Positions 1 through 12,600 of a stretch of DNA of 64,000 nt are shown piece after piece. The stretch comes from Meandrina meandrites (lineage: Eukaryota; Cnidaria; Anthozoa; Scleractinia; Meandrinidae). The stretch is from positions 17,134,862 through 17,198,861 of the forward strand of contig OY855910.1 in assembly GCA_963693305.1 (NCBI GenBank), written 5' to 3'. A model generated the notes under the pieces. It searched no databases. It had not been told where the DNA came from and worked only from the letters and a program-made list of their open reading frames with translations. Positions within the stretch are counted from its first letter, which is position 1. Each line of letters opens with the position of its first letter. The position numbers and the translations under genes were made by a program.

Positions 1-621
1 TAGTGTAGTTGGATAAATCAAAAAATTAAGGTGGCTCTGAACCCCTCTGATAAATTTTTAACTTTGCCAAAAAGTTGTGTCATGACATTCTGATCATAAT
101 TCAATAATGAACAATGGGGATCACCGAGCTCATTTTTGAGTTATTTGCATTGAAAGCTAAAATTAAGGGTGTTTTAACGGGTTATACTGAAAAAAAAAAT
201 CACAAAAAATTATCACAACTTGTTGACTAATGATTGGGAATTTGTTTCATACCATTACTGTAATAGCAACTGATAAAGAAGTTAATAGATACTGATAAAG
301 AGGTGTAGTACTGACTCATTAAAGCATGAAGGTTGGAAAATGCTGGAAACCGTTATCAGCCACCTTAATTCTTTAAAAAATGCAACACTTTTGCCATCTT
401 AAAATATTCGAAGGGTATTCGAAATACATAAGAGTTTTAGACTCTAATTGTCAAATAGAAATTGCCCACGCACTCCAAAAATTGTCACGTCAGCTTGACG
501 TAACCACATCGTGTTACTCGGCAACATCCCTGCTGAAAACCGCGGGCTCGTTTACTTCTCAGGCTGAATTCTAACGTGCAAAGAGGTAATTTGTTTCCCT
601 GACAATGTTACAGTTACTCAC
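1..621. other. DOCK gene intron, nothing else recognised
   Basis: The last DOCK exon in the window ends at a GT donor just below 622, so this stretch should be the following intron. I searched the minus strand for the next conserved DOCK block, which begins the second half of the protein, and did not find it here. No repeat or RNA gene was recognised. Confidence 0.5.
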
Positions 622-3600
622 CTGTTTCCTAAGACGATTATGACGATCCAGTCTCTCAGGAAGATTCCACGCTTCACTATCTCAGTGAATACCACGAACA
701 CATTAACCAGGAAGTCCTTGAGTTCTTTGTTACTACTGAACTCCTTCAGATATTTCTGGTAATGCTCTTCTGTCATGATCCAGAGCAAGTTTGTCAGAAC
801 TGCCAGGAAATGCCTCTGAAAGGTTGAATGCAATGCAGTGTCAGAAAGAAAAACAATAGCATGGTCCAATCCAGCCTGTTGCTAGCTGTCAGATTGTGGG
901 GAATAAGTGAAATAACGAACATGAAACTAAACAACACAGACGAACTGCTCGTGATGTATATAGTTTTCATTTGAGTTTGGGCACCTTACTTTGCAGGATA
1001 TTTCGTAAAAAAAACTCATCGAAAGTCATAACTTTGCAAAGTATGAAATACGTGAACACGAACTTCGTAAAATTAAGCAACTAAAGTGATTGCAAAGAAA
1101 TCCTGAAAAAATAGAGCCTTCACCAGGATTGGAATTCATGGCCCTTGCGACACCGGTATAAATGCTCTACAACGTACCTATCAAGCTACTGGCAGCAGGT
1201 CAGTGATAAGTTCTATTTATATTGATACAATATACAGCAGGTAAAGACAGACAAAAGGGATTATTGGCATTGCAGGATATCTCTCAGGAAAGACTACTTA
1301 CCGCTAACTCGCTTGTTCTGTCCACTGTCATCACTGTTTGAAACACAGGCTGCAGTAGGGTTCTTACAACGAGGTACACATCCTCTTCAATTGGACCCTT
1401 CTGCATGAGTAACAAACATTTATGTTGAAAACAACAGGTAATGGCATGAGTTATGCATTAAACATTCTTCTATGCACGTCAAAACCTGACCCATCCACTT
1501 TGTAGGACTTAACCCTTTACCACCTGAACCTTATATGACTTAATTTAAATGAAATCCACTTTTACCTAAATAGCAAATAGACGGACATGTCACGTGCCTT
1601 ATTGTTGTAATAACTTACCGCAGTTCTCGTGTGCAAAGCTGTCAGAATTGATCCTAGTATTTCCGCGCATGTTCTCATTTCTTGTTTTTGTACCAGTTGT
1701 TGTTGAATGGAAGTCACCAGGACCGGCATAAGGATTGTCCTTGATTCTGTACAGGAATAAATCAAATGTATGCATTAACAACTTGCTTTCAACACATTGC
1801 TACCAGGGTGAGTCTAGTGTAAGGAATTGTTCAAACTCTCGCTAAGCCTTCGTTTAAAAATAGTGTAAGCCATTTGAAAGCAGGCTGGTAAAGGAAGATT
1901 ATCGTTCCTCTCTCACGAACGTGCGACGAGCCCTAGACGCCTGCGCAGGAGGCTAGTCAGAGATGGGAAAAGGTAGGGTTGGAGCTGAGTTGCAGCAGGG
2001 TCAGAGCAGGTTGCAGTAAGGACTTAACTGGGTCCGTTAATAACTGAAGCTCGGTTGCAGCAGAGTTTTGAGACTGGATGGGGCACTTCAGACTAGAGTC
2101 GCAGCCCTACATGTCAAAGCTGCTAAATTTCATGTCAAGATATAAACCTAGATTGGATTCCTAAAACCGGATGTGCTGTATTGTTCCATAGCAAAGCTGA
2201 GAGATGTGTACACCTTGTCTCAGACTAAAGTTCATGGGAGTATCCAACCCAAGGGGTTGAAGTAGGAGTGAAGCACGGTTGTTTATATTTCTTGCATAAA
2301 CGCTTGTGGTAGCGTCAGTGTGTTTGTATAATACCTTTGTGCACAAAGAGTTCACTCTTCACAGTGGCATCGATAAACTGCAGTTTACTGCTGGTCAGGG
2401 CTTTCTGGTCCCTTGCTGCACTGAGAAGGAATTGCTTGGCAATCATACTACAAAAAACACAATGATAAGTACTGAATTAAACATTTTTTGCTCACCCTTA
2501 TGAAGGCTGCAATGCCAAAACGTCGGTATATTTGAACCGAACCTTTTCAGCGTCCAAAAACAATTTTATTTTGTACCACATAACAAAAGACGCTAACGCA
2601 GTTGTTATCAGTTTACCAACTTGAGTAAAACATCAAACATATAAAAAGGTCAATGCATTTTATAGTCATAAAACAAGGGAATTTGAGAAGGTGTTCTCAA
2701 ATTAGCTTTAAGCAAAACAACCAAACACAGTCTTCTATGTTATAAACGGTGACAAAACACAGCTTTTTAGCTAGTCTACGTGTGCGCAAAATCGAAAACT
2801 GTATTATAGCAGTTCATGAGTGCGAACTGGGTTATCAACATTTTCTGCCATGGTGGAAGTTGTACAGTATTCGTACATGCCATGGTCATATGATTTGCCT
2901 CATACACAACGATGGCGTGAACGAGGGGAATAATCTGTATTTTTCATGAGAACTTTTTTTGCAAATTGCAAACGTTTATGTGGCAGGGTCCTAAAAGCTC
3001 ACTGACGCAGTATATAAATACTATATCAATACAATGCAAAATGACATACCTCAGTTCTTCAATGTTAAACACTTTTAAAGTGTCTTGATAAATTCCAACA
3101 AAATGCTGCATTGCTAAAGACTGTTCAAAGTGTGAAAAATCAAAACAAATAGGAAATTGAGACAACAACAACTTTTTTAAGCCAGTAACAAAACATGACA
3201 AGTTCTAGTAAGCCTGTATTGCACTGTGTTACTGCGATTATCAGTTGAGTAAGGCATGAAGGAAGTTTGGGGACAAAGTTTTGACGTTAAAACTATGTTG
3301 TTTCCATGGGCAACTGGCTCAGTTTCCGATAGTAACTTGTCGAACTCAGCCGTTCCATGATTTGGTGGGCTTTTTTGGCATGTGACGCATATGTTACCAA
3401 TACACACTACACTGGTTACTCGTGGCAACGACGTAGTATTAATGTCAAAACCTTGTCACCAAACTTCCCCCGTGCCTTACTCAAATGAAAATCGTAGTAA
3501 GTTGTTTCTGATTTTCACTACGGTTCCTTTAAATAATATGACAAGAAAAGCATTTGGAGTGGACTGCTGGCTCACTTGGACTGTTGATACAAAATGTAAA

Positions 3601-6600
3601 TTATAACAAGTATTTAAAGCAGTGTTGGCGCTACTTTGTGCAGATGTCATCTTACCAATGGCGTCCGATTTTACCGTCAGTTTTGGCTTGTCTGTGCACA
3701 GTACAAAATATCAGTTATTATGTCATGACATGACATACAATAAAAGCAAGAGCTAACCTGTACAGTAACATCAGGTAGACGAGAAGACATCAATTCGTTG
3801 AGATCAGCGAACACAGAGCGCAGGTCCTGCCTGAATAACTCTTGACTTGCTGTGTCTCCTCCTTGGTGCATGCTGAAAGGATATGAAAAAGTGAGCCAAG
3901 GACCAAAATAATAACAATTATCACACCAATCTTGTACCAATAATTAGTCTCCCTTTACTGTTACTGGGTTGAAATTTAAAAGTCGTAGTCATACTGGTAT
4001 CTAGAGGTCCCCATCAAGAAAATTAGATTGTAGCATAGACGATAACAATGTTTCTTTTTTATACAGTGTAACTGGAATGAAAAATATTATATGTGCTTCT
4101 ATTTATAGAGAACAGCACTTTGCCCCACAAAACATTAATTTACACACGTTGGTTTTTCCAAATGTATACTAATGTATAGCACTGGGCTCGAACGCAAGAT
4201 TTACGTTACATTAACCCCCTCCTACTGAAAAATAACCACATGCTAATAAATTGCACAAGTAGGCAGTTGAACAGTTTAGCTTATGGAAATCGTATAATGA
4301 ATTTTACTGTATTTATAGTAATTAATTACCTGATCAACAGCATCCTTGATTGAATAATAAATTTAAAAAGATATTCTAAGGCCTGGAAAAAGAACAAACC
4401 AGTAATGATAAAATAGCGCAAGAAAATAAGGAAGAGGATAACAAATTATTGTTGCAACAGGATATAAATCACAACTCATTTGACAAAGAAATGAGTGCTG
4501 TCTTCAGAAATGTGATCCCTACTGTACAAACACAAAAATTAGAGTAGCACTTGTGAGTGCTTTCTGAGGTGTCATGGCAATGCATAGACTTGCCCCAAGT
4601 CGCTCGTTTTTTTCTTTGGGTCAATAGGTTTGCTTGAGTTTGATCGCTTTGAAATTACGTGCGACAGACGGCAGTTACTTGAGTAAAATCGCTTTGAAAT
4701 CACGTGCGAGAGACCGCGCTGAATTTAGCCCGTGTGTAGCGCACAAAATCGAGGGATGGCTCGGAACGAGCTTGTTCCGCGATCCGCCGCCATTTTGTTT
4801 TTCAAGAAACGCGCGCGTGCGCATCAAACGAGCGACTTGGAGCAAGTCTAGGCAATGCAATGCAACATTAGTTAATCTCTATAACAAATCATTGCTTGAG
4901 AAAGATGAAATGTTCATCACGCCATGAGCGTGGGACAAAGAAAAATCTGAGTGCCCGACCCCGGGGGGGGGGGGGGGGCACTTCCTATAAATGGGCTAAT
5001 GGGGATGTGCCGCTGGATGGGGTCGCATTTTCACGACAGGACTGACTATAATGGGGTCGCCTTTTCAAGCATTTTTTATAGGGTGACTAGAATGGGGTCG
5101 CACTTTTGCGGGATTTTGAGTGTAAGAAAAATCTGGCAAGTTGTGATTTATAAACGGAAAGATTCGCCGAAAAAAAAATGTTACCGTATTCATTGCTGTT
5201 GTTTAATATTTGACAAACGGCTCCCATTAAGTGACTAAGTTGGGGTCGTGAAAATTACATTTACCCAAAAGTGACTAAGATGGGGTCTATAATTGGCCAT
5301 AGAATATGACTATAATGGGGTAGGGGTTCTGAGAGACCAGCGGCACATACCCAACAAAGATTGGTCCAAGTACCCCCCCCCCCCCACCGGGTGCCCGACG
5401 GGGATTGAACCCATGACCTCCAAAACACCGGGTTAGCTCTCTATCCCTGAGCTATGGAGAGACTTGTGATGAGCAAGGCCATTTACTAGGTTCATATGTG
5501 GTGTTAATCAGAGATGGCCATCCGACCTTACCAACGCATAGGTTTCACTGACTGCATTTGATAGGAAACAGTAATGAATTTGCCCCAGGAGCCCCCACTC
5601 CCAAACTGCCCAGGTTTAGATAAGACATGGGAGGACGGGCAAGCCCAGAGGTGGAAAGGAGTAGGAGCTAAGGCAGAAAGGCAAGCCTTGGCTGTGGGGA
5701 GGATAAAATAGGATAAACAGGACTATTTATACTTAACTTGCATAAAATTATGCATAATAGATTTCCTTGAAGACATACAGAAGTGGGGGAATGAGCAACT
5801 GCAAACTCAACAGAATTGGTGGCATCTGTGCACGAGGACTCCCAGTGAGAATAGTGTGATTGTAACATTCCTAATTTACACTAAAATAAACGTGGCTGGA
5901 GTATTACCATCATTGTATTTTTAAGGTTCTCCATTTTGTCATTTTCTCCAGTATATATCAGCGTTTGTCTCAAACAGCTAATTAGTTTCCTACAGGGTGA
6001 GAGCAAAAAAGTTAACATAAATTCTGTAGATCTGGTATTAAGATTTTACCATATGTCTTATTCCTTCGAAAGATAAAAATTATTTGCTTTTACTACATTT
6101 TAACTGATTAGTCCCATAACACATACAACTTCAGAACAGTAGAACAGACTATTCTTTCCATGCAAAACACACGTCAACCTACTAAAATATTATGCAAGGC
6201 TATTAGTCAGTGGGGGGGGGGGGGGGGGGTGGACTTCCCTATAAAAATGATGGGGGTTCTCATCAAAAAATTTCGAAAACACCCCTAAAAGGTACCAGAA
6301 TTTTTTTTATGGGTGTGATCATTTGTGATCATTTTCATCCCTGAGAGGTACCAATTCTAAAATAACAAATTTACTGGCGATGGTATGACTGTTTTCAAGT
6401 AAATAACTCAGAAATAGAAGTTAATAACGTGACAAATACAATTACGGTTCCTGTCAGTTTTTCAGATGGATGACCTGAAAGACCCTTAATTAAGGTACCT
6501 TGAGAACTCTGGAGACTGTCATTGGACATTAAAGCACCCTAAGAGATACCAATCCACCAATTTCACCCCCTAAATGGTACAAGTACTGCTGTAATTTTTA

Positions 6601-9600
6601 TGGGGGCACCCCCCCTCCCCCCTTGGGGTTATTACTTTCTAAAGAATGTTGTGTCACGTTGTGGGCAAGCCAGACACTCAGTTGATAATATACTAAATAT
6701 AACTCGCACTTTTTTCATGTAAAGCACAACCATTTTTAGAATACCAGATTTGAGGAAACACTAACCAACATTTATATTACTTGATCACTGTCACAAATTA
6801 CTATTTATATTAACATACTTGTGTGCCAAGGCTGCACTGAAATGCTTTTCAATGTATGTCGTTAAGACGTCTTGAAAGTGTTGATATTTTTCATCAGACA
6901 GGATGCAAATGATAAACACCTGGAAAAAGACACAGATTATAACAAAGGATAACCATTTTATTTTCATCCCTTTAAGTGTTACTTCCACCTAGAAAGCCAT
7001 AGCAAAATCTCAAACCTTATGATTACAGAGCTGTTTAATTCCATGATATTTTTAATGTGAACAGAGGTCCCTTCATACAAAGTATCAGGACTATACACAT
7101 CTCTGTTTTTAGGATACAGATAACCAAAAATGGCTTTGCAGGCCCACAAAGTTTTCAAGATATGGGCCCCAGTTCTCTTAAGAGACCACCATTACAAAAC
7201 CCCATTGCCAAGTTAGTAAACTTTGTATATAAATGCCCCTTTGAGTGACCACTCCCGTAACAAACTGGCTCCTCCTTTGTTTTTAATATTATTAAGCTGT
7301 CATATGTAACCATCCCAAGAGACTGATTGCAACCATTTCAGCACTGTATAAATTAAAATATGCAATACTCACACTTGCCCAAGGTAGTCACTTATGAGGG
7401 CTTTGGACAGTGCATGGAAGTACTGTCCAATATTTGATATGAATTGCCTCACAATAGAGCTACACTATCCACTAGATTTGGAGACTGTTAGAACTGCATG
7501 ACGGCATATTGTTGACTTAAGGTTGACTCAAAGAGTGGAAGGGCAAAAAACAAAAAAATCCATTGAAATATTATAGCAAAAGTAAATGTGTCCACTTACC
7601 AAGGCTTGAAACACAAGATTGCCATACTGTTCAGCACTTTCATTCAGAATAGCAAACAATGCATCAAAGATGTCTTGAAGGAACTGTCAAAAAAAAAATG
7701 TCAAACATAACTAGCTATCTACAGTTTTTTTTTTCATAAATGCTAAAAATTAATCTCCTTTGAACAAAAATATGAACACACTCACCTTAACAATTTCCTC
7801 TCCATCGATCTTCAGCAAAGATGTTAACACTGATGGGATTTGCCGCTTCTGTGATCTCCATCGTAACAATCCAACAAGGTCAACTATAAAAATATTTAAG
7901 AGGAGTCAACAAACATTTTCAGGATTAATTAAATTGAACAGAAAGTCAGACAATATTTCCCTCTGAAAAAATGGTGCCATTCCTGGAAGTATCTCCTTGG
8001 GAGGGGGAAGGGGGACAAAAAAATTTAAACCAGAGCTTAAAATTAAACTACAACATATATTTTCAATGTCATTAAAGATGTGAATATTGTTCATCGTGGT
8101 GTAAGATAGGAATGAACGTTTATTCGTTTGTCTCACGATAGAATCGCTTTAAGATGTTGATCGCGACGTTTCGACTGCATTCCTGAAGCATGGATACCTA
8201 CGATCAGAAAGCATAACAGCCGTTCAACTACAAAGCGGACCTCTGAGGGAACATCATCTGTTAGTCGGAATAATAATGAGGATCGAAATGCACCAATCAC
8301 AGCGAACCAACGTGCATAAATAGCGACACGAAAACAATTGACCTCATCGCCTGATGAAGACTAGCAGTATTGCAGTCGAAACGTCCCGATCAACATCTCA
8401 AAGCGATTCTATCGTGAGACAAACGAATAAACGTTCATTCCTATCTTACACCACGATGAACAATATTCACATCTTTAATGACATTGAACTGAAATATGGG
8501 CGCACAGCCCTAAGGTTGATTCGTCGCCACGAGCATTGTTCACGCAAGCTCGCACGTTTTAGCAACCATCTCACCTTTCTTACAAGGTGTATTAAGAGCC
8601 ACATTATTCCACGAGACCTTCGGGTCCAGCCACCGGTTCCAACTAAAGGCGCTCGCAGAGTAGCCGAACTAGCCTCTAAGAGATTCTTGAGGGAAAGAAT
8701 ACGACTAACTCAGAAAGCTAAGGGAGATGCGAAAAGAGAAACTGAATCCACTGCCGAGGGAATAACAGCCACCCTTATGGCAAACGAAGCTAGTGAGATA
8801 CTTGAAAAGATCAAAGTTACTACCCAAAGAGTATTCAATGCCACCAAAGATCGACAACAACGCAAGTTCTTGAAACTTGTACAGGAGAAACAGGCCTCTG
8901 TTTCACCTCATATTAACCCAACACCACGAGTCGACAAAAACAAGTGGGTGATTAACTTATCATCACGGCCTCTTACTGATGCTGAGGTATCATTACTAGA
9001 GAAAGGGTTAAATTTTGCAGTAACACCAACCACCATTCCAGCCACTGAACTAGTCGCTAAAGTTGAAACAGCCATAAGAACGCTTGACTCAGAACAAGCT
9101 GACACAATAAGGAGAACCGTTAATAGCGTCCTTCAACAGGCTGAGCCACCAAAGCCTAACATCACGAAGGAAATGCATGAAGCCCTTAACAACTTAAAAC
9201 AAGACGACTCTATTATGATACTACCAGCCGACAAAGGTCGCGCAAGTGTAGTTCTAGACACTAACACCTACCATGATAAAATGAAGACACTAATCGAAAC
9301 GGGTCCATATCAACTCCTTAATAAAGACCCCACGGATCGACTCAGTCGTAAACTCACTGAGAAGCTTCTCAGCTTAAAACGAAGTGGGCATCTATCAGAA
9401 AGCGAATACAACAAGATCAGGCCCAAACACAAACAACCACCTAGGATCTACGGTCAGCCTAAGATACACAAACCAAATGTACCATTGAGACCTATTGTAT
9501 CGTGTATAAACACCTTTGCTTATGATTTGTCGGCTCATTTAGCTGACATTCTGTCCCCACTGACAGGCAAATCAGAGTACGCAGTTACCAACTCTACTCA

Positions 9601-12600
9601 TTTCGTGAATACCATCAACCATGAAAGAATACAAGAAAAGGAAATCATGGTATCATTTGACGTAGAATCTTTATTTACGAACGTGCCGATCGAAGATGCC
9701 GTTAAGGCCGCACTTCGCAAACTAGAAAACGATCCTGGTCTTGCCGACCGTACAAACCTAACACCTACACAAATTGCCGACCTTTTAAACTTTGTTTTAC
9801 GATCCACATATTTCCAGTACAATGGTTCAATTTACAAACAAAAGGACGGAGCCGCTATGGGGAGCCCTGTCTCCGCGGTTATAGCCAACATCTTCATGGA
9901 AGATTTTGAGGAGCGTGCGATAGCAAGTGCGATCTACAAACCTAAGATCTGGAAGCGATATGTAGATGACACTTTTGCTATATTAGATCGAGACCAAGTA
10001 GACGGCTTTTTACAACATCTTAATAACCAACAGCCCACTATTCGTTTTACCATGGAAACCGAGAAAGATAACAGCATTCCCTTTCTCGATACGTCAGTTA
10101 TAAGGGACTCAAACGGCCTTCTCACTACCAGTGTGTACAGAAAGCCCACACACACTGATCAATACTTAGCCTATGACTCACACCATCCTCAGTCAGTGAA
10201 GCGTGGTATTGTTAAGTGTCTATATGACCGAGCCAAACACCTCATAACAAAACCATCAGTTATCTCTAAAGAAAAAAAGAAACATTTATCGTCGGTACTT
10301 GTTTCTAACGGTTATCCTTCTTCGTTTATACGAAAACTTACTAAAACTACAAGACCAACAGCCAACAACGAACCCACGCAGGAATTTAAATCCACTGCGG
10401 TTTTACCCTATATTAAAGGTGTATCAGAGGTTCTTTGCCGCTGCCTACAACAACAAGGCGTTCGCACCGTCTTTAAATCTGACACAACTCTTCGGTCTTA
10501 CTTAGTACGACCGAAAGACGCCCTAGAACCAGTCAAACAAGAAGGTGTTGTATACAAAATTCCATGTGAATGCGGCAAAGTATATATAGGGGAAACAGGG
10601 AGAGCGATGCAAGACAGGATAAAAGAACACAACAGAGACATACGGCTTGCTCATACGCAAACCTCCGCAGTTTCGGAGCACGCAAACGAAATGGGGCATC
10701 TTCCTTTATGGAACCAAGTCAAGTTTATCGATCGTGACCCCCACCGATACACACGCAGGGTCAAAGAGGCTATCCAAATAAGACTTCATTCTAATAACAT
10801 CAATAGAGACAGCGGAATGGAAATTCCTGAAGCATGGATACCTACGATCAGAAAGCATAACAGCCGTTCAACTACAAAGCGGACCTCTGAGGGAACATCA
10901 TCTGTTAGTCGGAATAATAATGAGGATCGAAATGCACCAATCACAGCGAACCAACGTGCATAAATAGCGACGCGAAAACAATCGACCTCATCGCCTGATG
11001 AAGACTAGCAGTATTGCAGTCGAAACGTCGCGATCAACATCTCAAAGCGATTCTATCGTGAGACAAACGAATAAACGTTCATTCCTAACATATATTTTCT
11101 GGAACAACACATTTAACAATGAAAAAAAAAAAACAGAAAAAAGATCTTACCATTTTGAGTCAACTTAGTGGAGCAAACAATTGTCTTGATGTAGAAGGTA
11201 TCCTTGGAGTTGCGCACCAATCTATCTGTGCCCGCGGTGGCATGGTTTGACATTTGTGACAATCTTGATGGCATGTGAAGATATGTCATGGAGTCATAGA
11301 AACATTTTTCATCATACTGTGCAAACAAATCAAACAGGAAAGAGTGAAGTGAAGTGATTAATGACAAAACAGAACACTGAATTGAGAAGAAAGGAAGTTA
11401 ACTGCTTCAACTCAAGGGTAACACAAAAAAGGGTTATATGAGCAAGTTGCAGTTACCTTATAAACACACAGATCATGAGTATCATCAGGGACTGTTGTAC
11501 CATCAGCTCGCATCAGGCTCACAAACGAAAAACCAAATGTCTTGTCAGCTTTTTCTCTTTCTTAATTGTTGAGAAAAATAATAACCAAATGAAAATTATT
11601 GATCCTACTTTCATAATGTGTGGTTCCAGAAAATATCCATACACCCCCTCAACAGAAGGGATTGGAAATTCCGGGGAGGAGGGGGGGTCCTGAAGTGCCA
11701 AAAATTTAAAGCAATGTATGAAGCTAAATTGGAATTTCCAGAGGGGTGGGGGGGTCATAGGCCAAATCCCTTCCGTGGGGGGGATATGGATATTTTCTGG
11801 AACCACACAATGGATAAACACACAACAGCAAATACAACAGATTTGCATTGTATAGATGATAAACAGGAAAAAGACTACTGTTACAATGTACAGTAGGTAA
11901 GGTAGGTAAAGTCTGCTTACGAGCCAAGGGGCCCATCAGGCCGGAGCTTATCCCGGTTTCCGTAGCATGGAGTGACTAGGAGTATTTCTACTCCCCCCTG
12001 GATGGGATGCTAGTCCATCGCAGGGTTACCCCCAGGAGTAGATTCATCGGTACCCATTTATACACCTGAGTGGAGAGAGGCACTATGAGAGTAAAGTATC
12101 TTGCAAAAGAACACAACGCAGTGCCCAGGCCAGGGCTTGAACCCAGACCATTTGATCCGGAGTCCAGCGCACTAACCATTAGGCCACCACGCCTCCCACC
12201 ACACAATGTACAATACCCAATCTATAATGTTACAATTTATAAACTGGTTTCAAATGCATGGGTTAACATATTGTAAAAAAAATCAAATAGCATTTTACCT
12301 TCAATCTTTGACAAATGTCGGAAGCCAAATCTCAAGTGGGAACCAAGAAACTTGTCAAAGGGAAGCTGTATCTGTTGTCCAGAGATGAAAAATTTGAACC
12401 ACAAATTATATACCAGAAAGGAATGTAACATTGCTATGTACATTTTACATATTCTAAACTATAACACGAGAAAGTTATATTTTACAGAATCATACTGCTG
12501 CATGGCCTGTCACTGCTATAGGAGACAGTCTCACAATGTGTTTTGTGTATGACCAGGTTGATGTGAGCAGGTCTGGTAGGTGCATATAGTCAAACCTCAT

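Larger units (their letters stand above)
8065..11086 (+). mobile_element. Penelope-like retroelement, apparently intact, with 13-bp target duplication
   Basis: The element lies in DOCK intron 23, antisense to the host gene. The 13-mer AACATATATTTTC occurs once in each flank (8052-8064 and 11087-11099), which marks the insertion. Inside are, in order, a 115-bp inverted head (8065-8179), a 5' pseudo-LTR (8179-8443), a single long open frame with reverse transcriptase and GIY-YIG nuclease, and a 3' pseudo-LTR (10823-11087). Terminal direct repeats with an extra inverted fragment are the usual Penelope architecture. The two pseudo-LTRs differ at only three of 265 positions and the frame has no stop, which suggests a recent insertion. 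Confidence 0.95.

Noticed and set aside
5391..5465. Functional tRNA gene
   Set aside because: The A and B boxes are there but the acceptor stem cannot form.
11988..12206. Minus-strand open frame [11 protein letters not shown] and its relatives at 15793-15984 and 31485-31724
   Set aside because: They translate the body of the repeated SINE, differ in intactness between copies and have no gene context.
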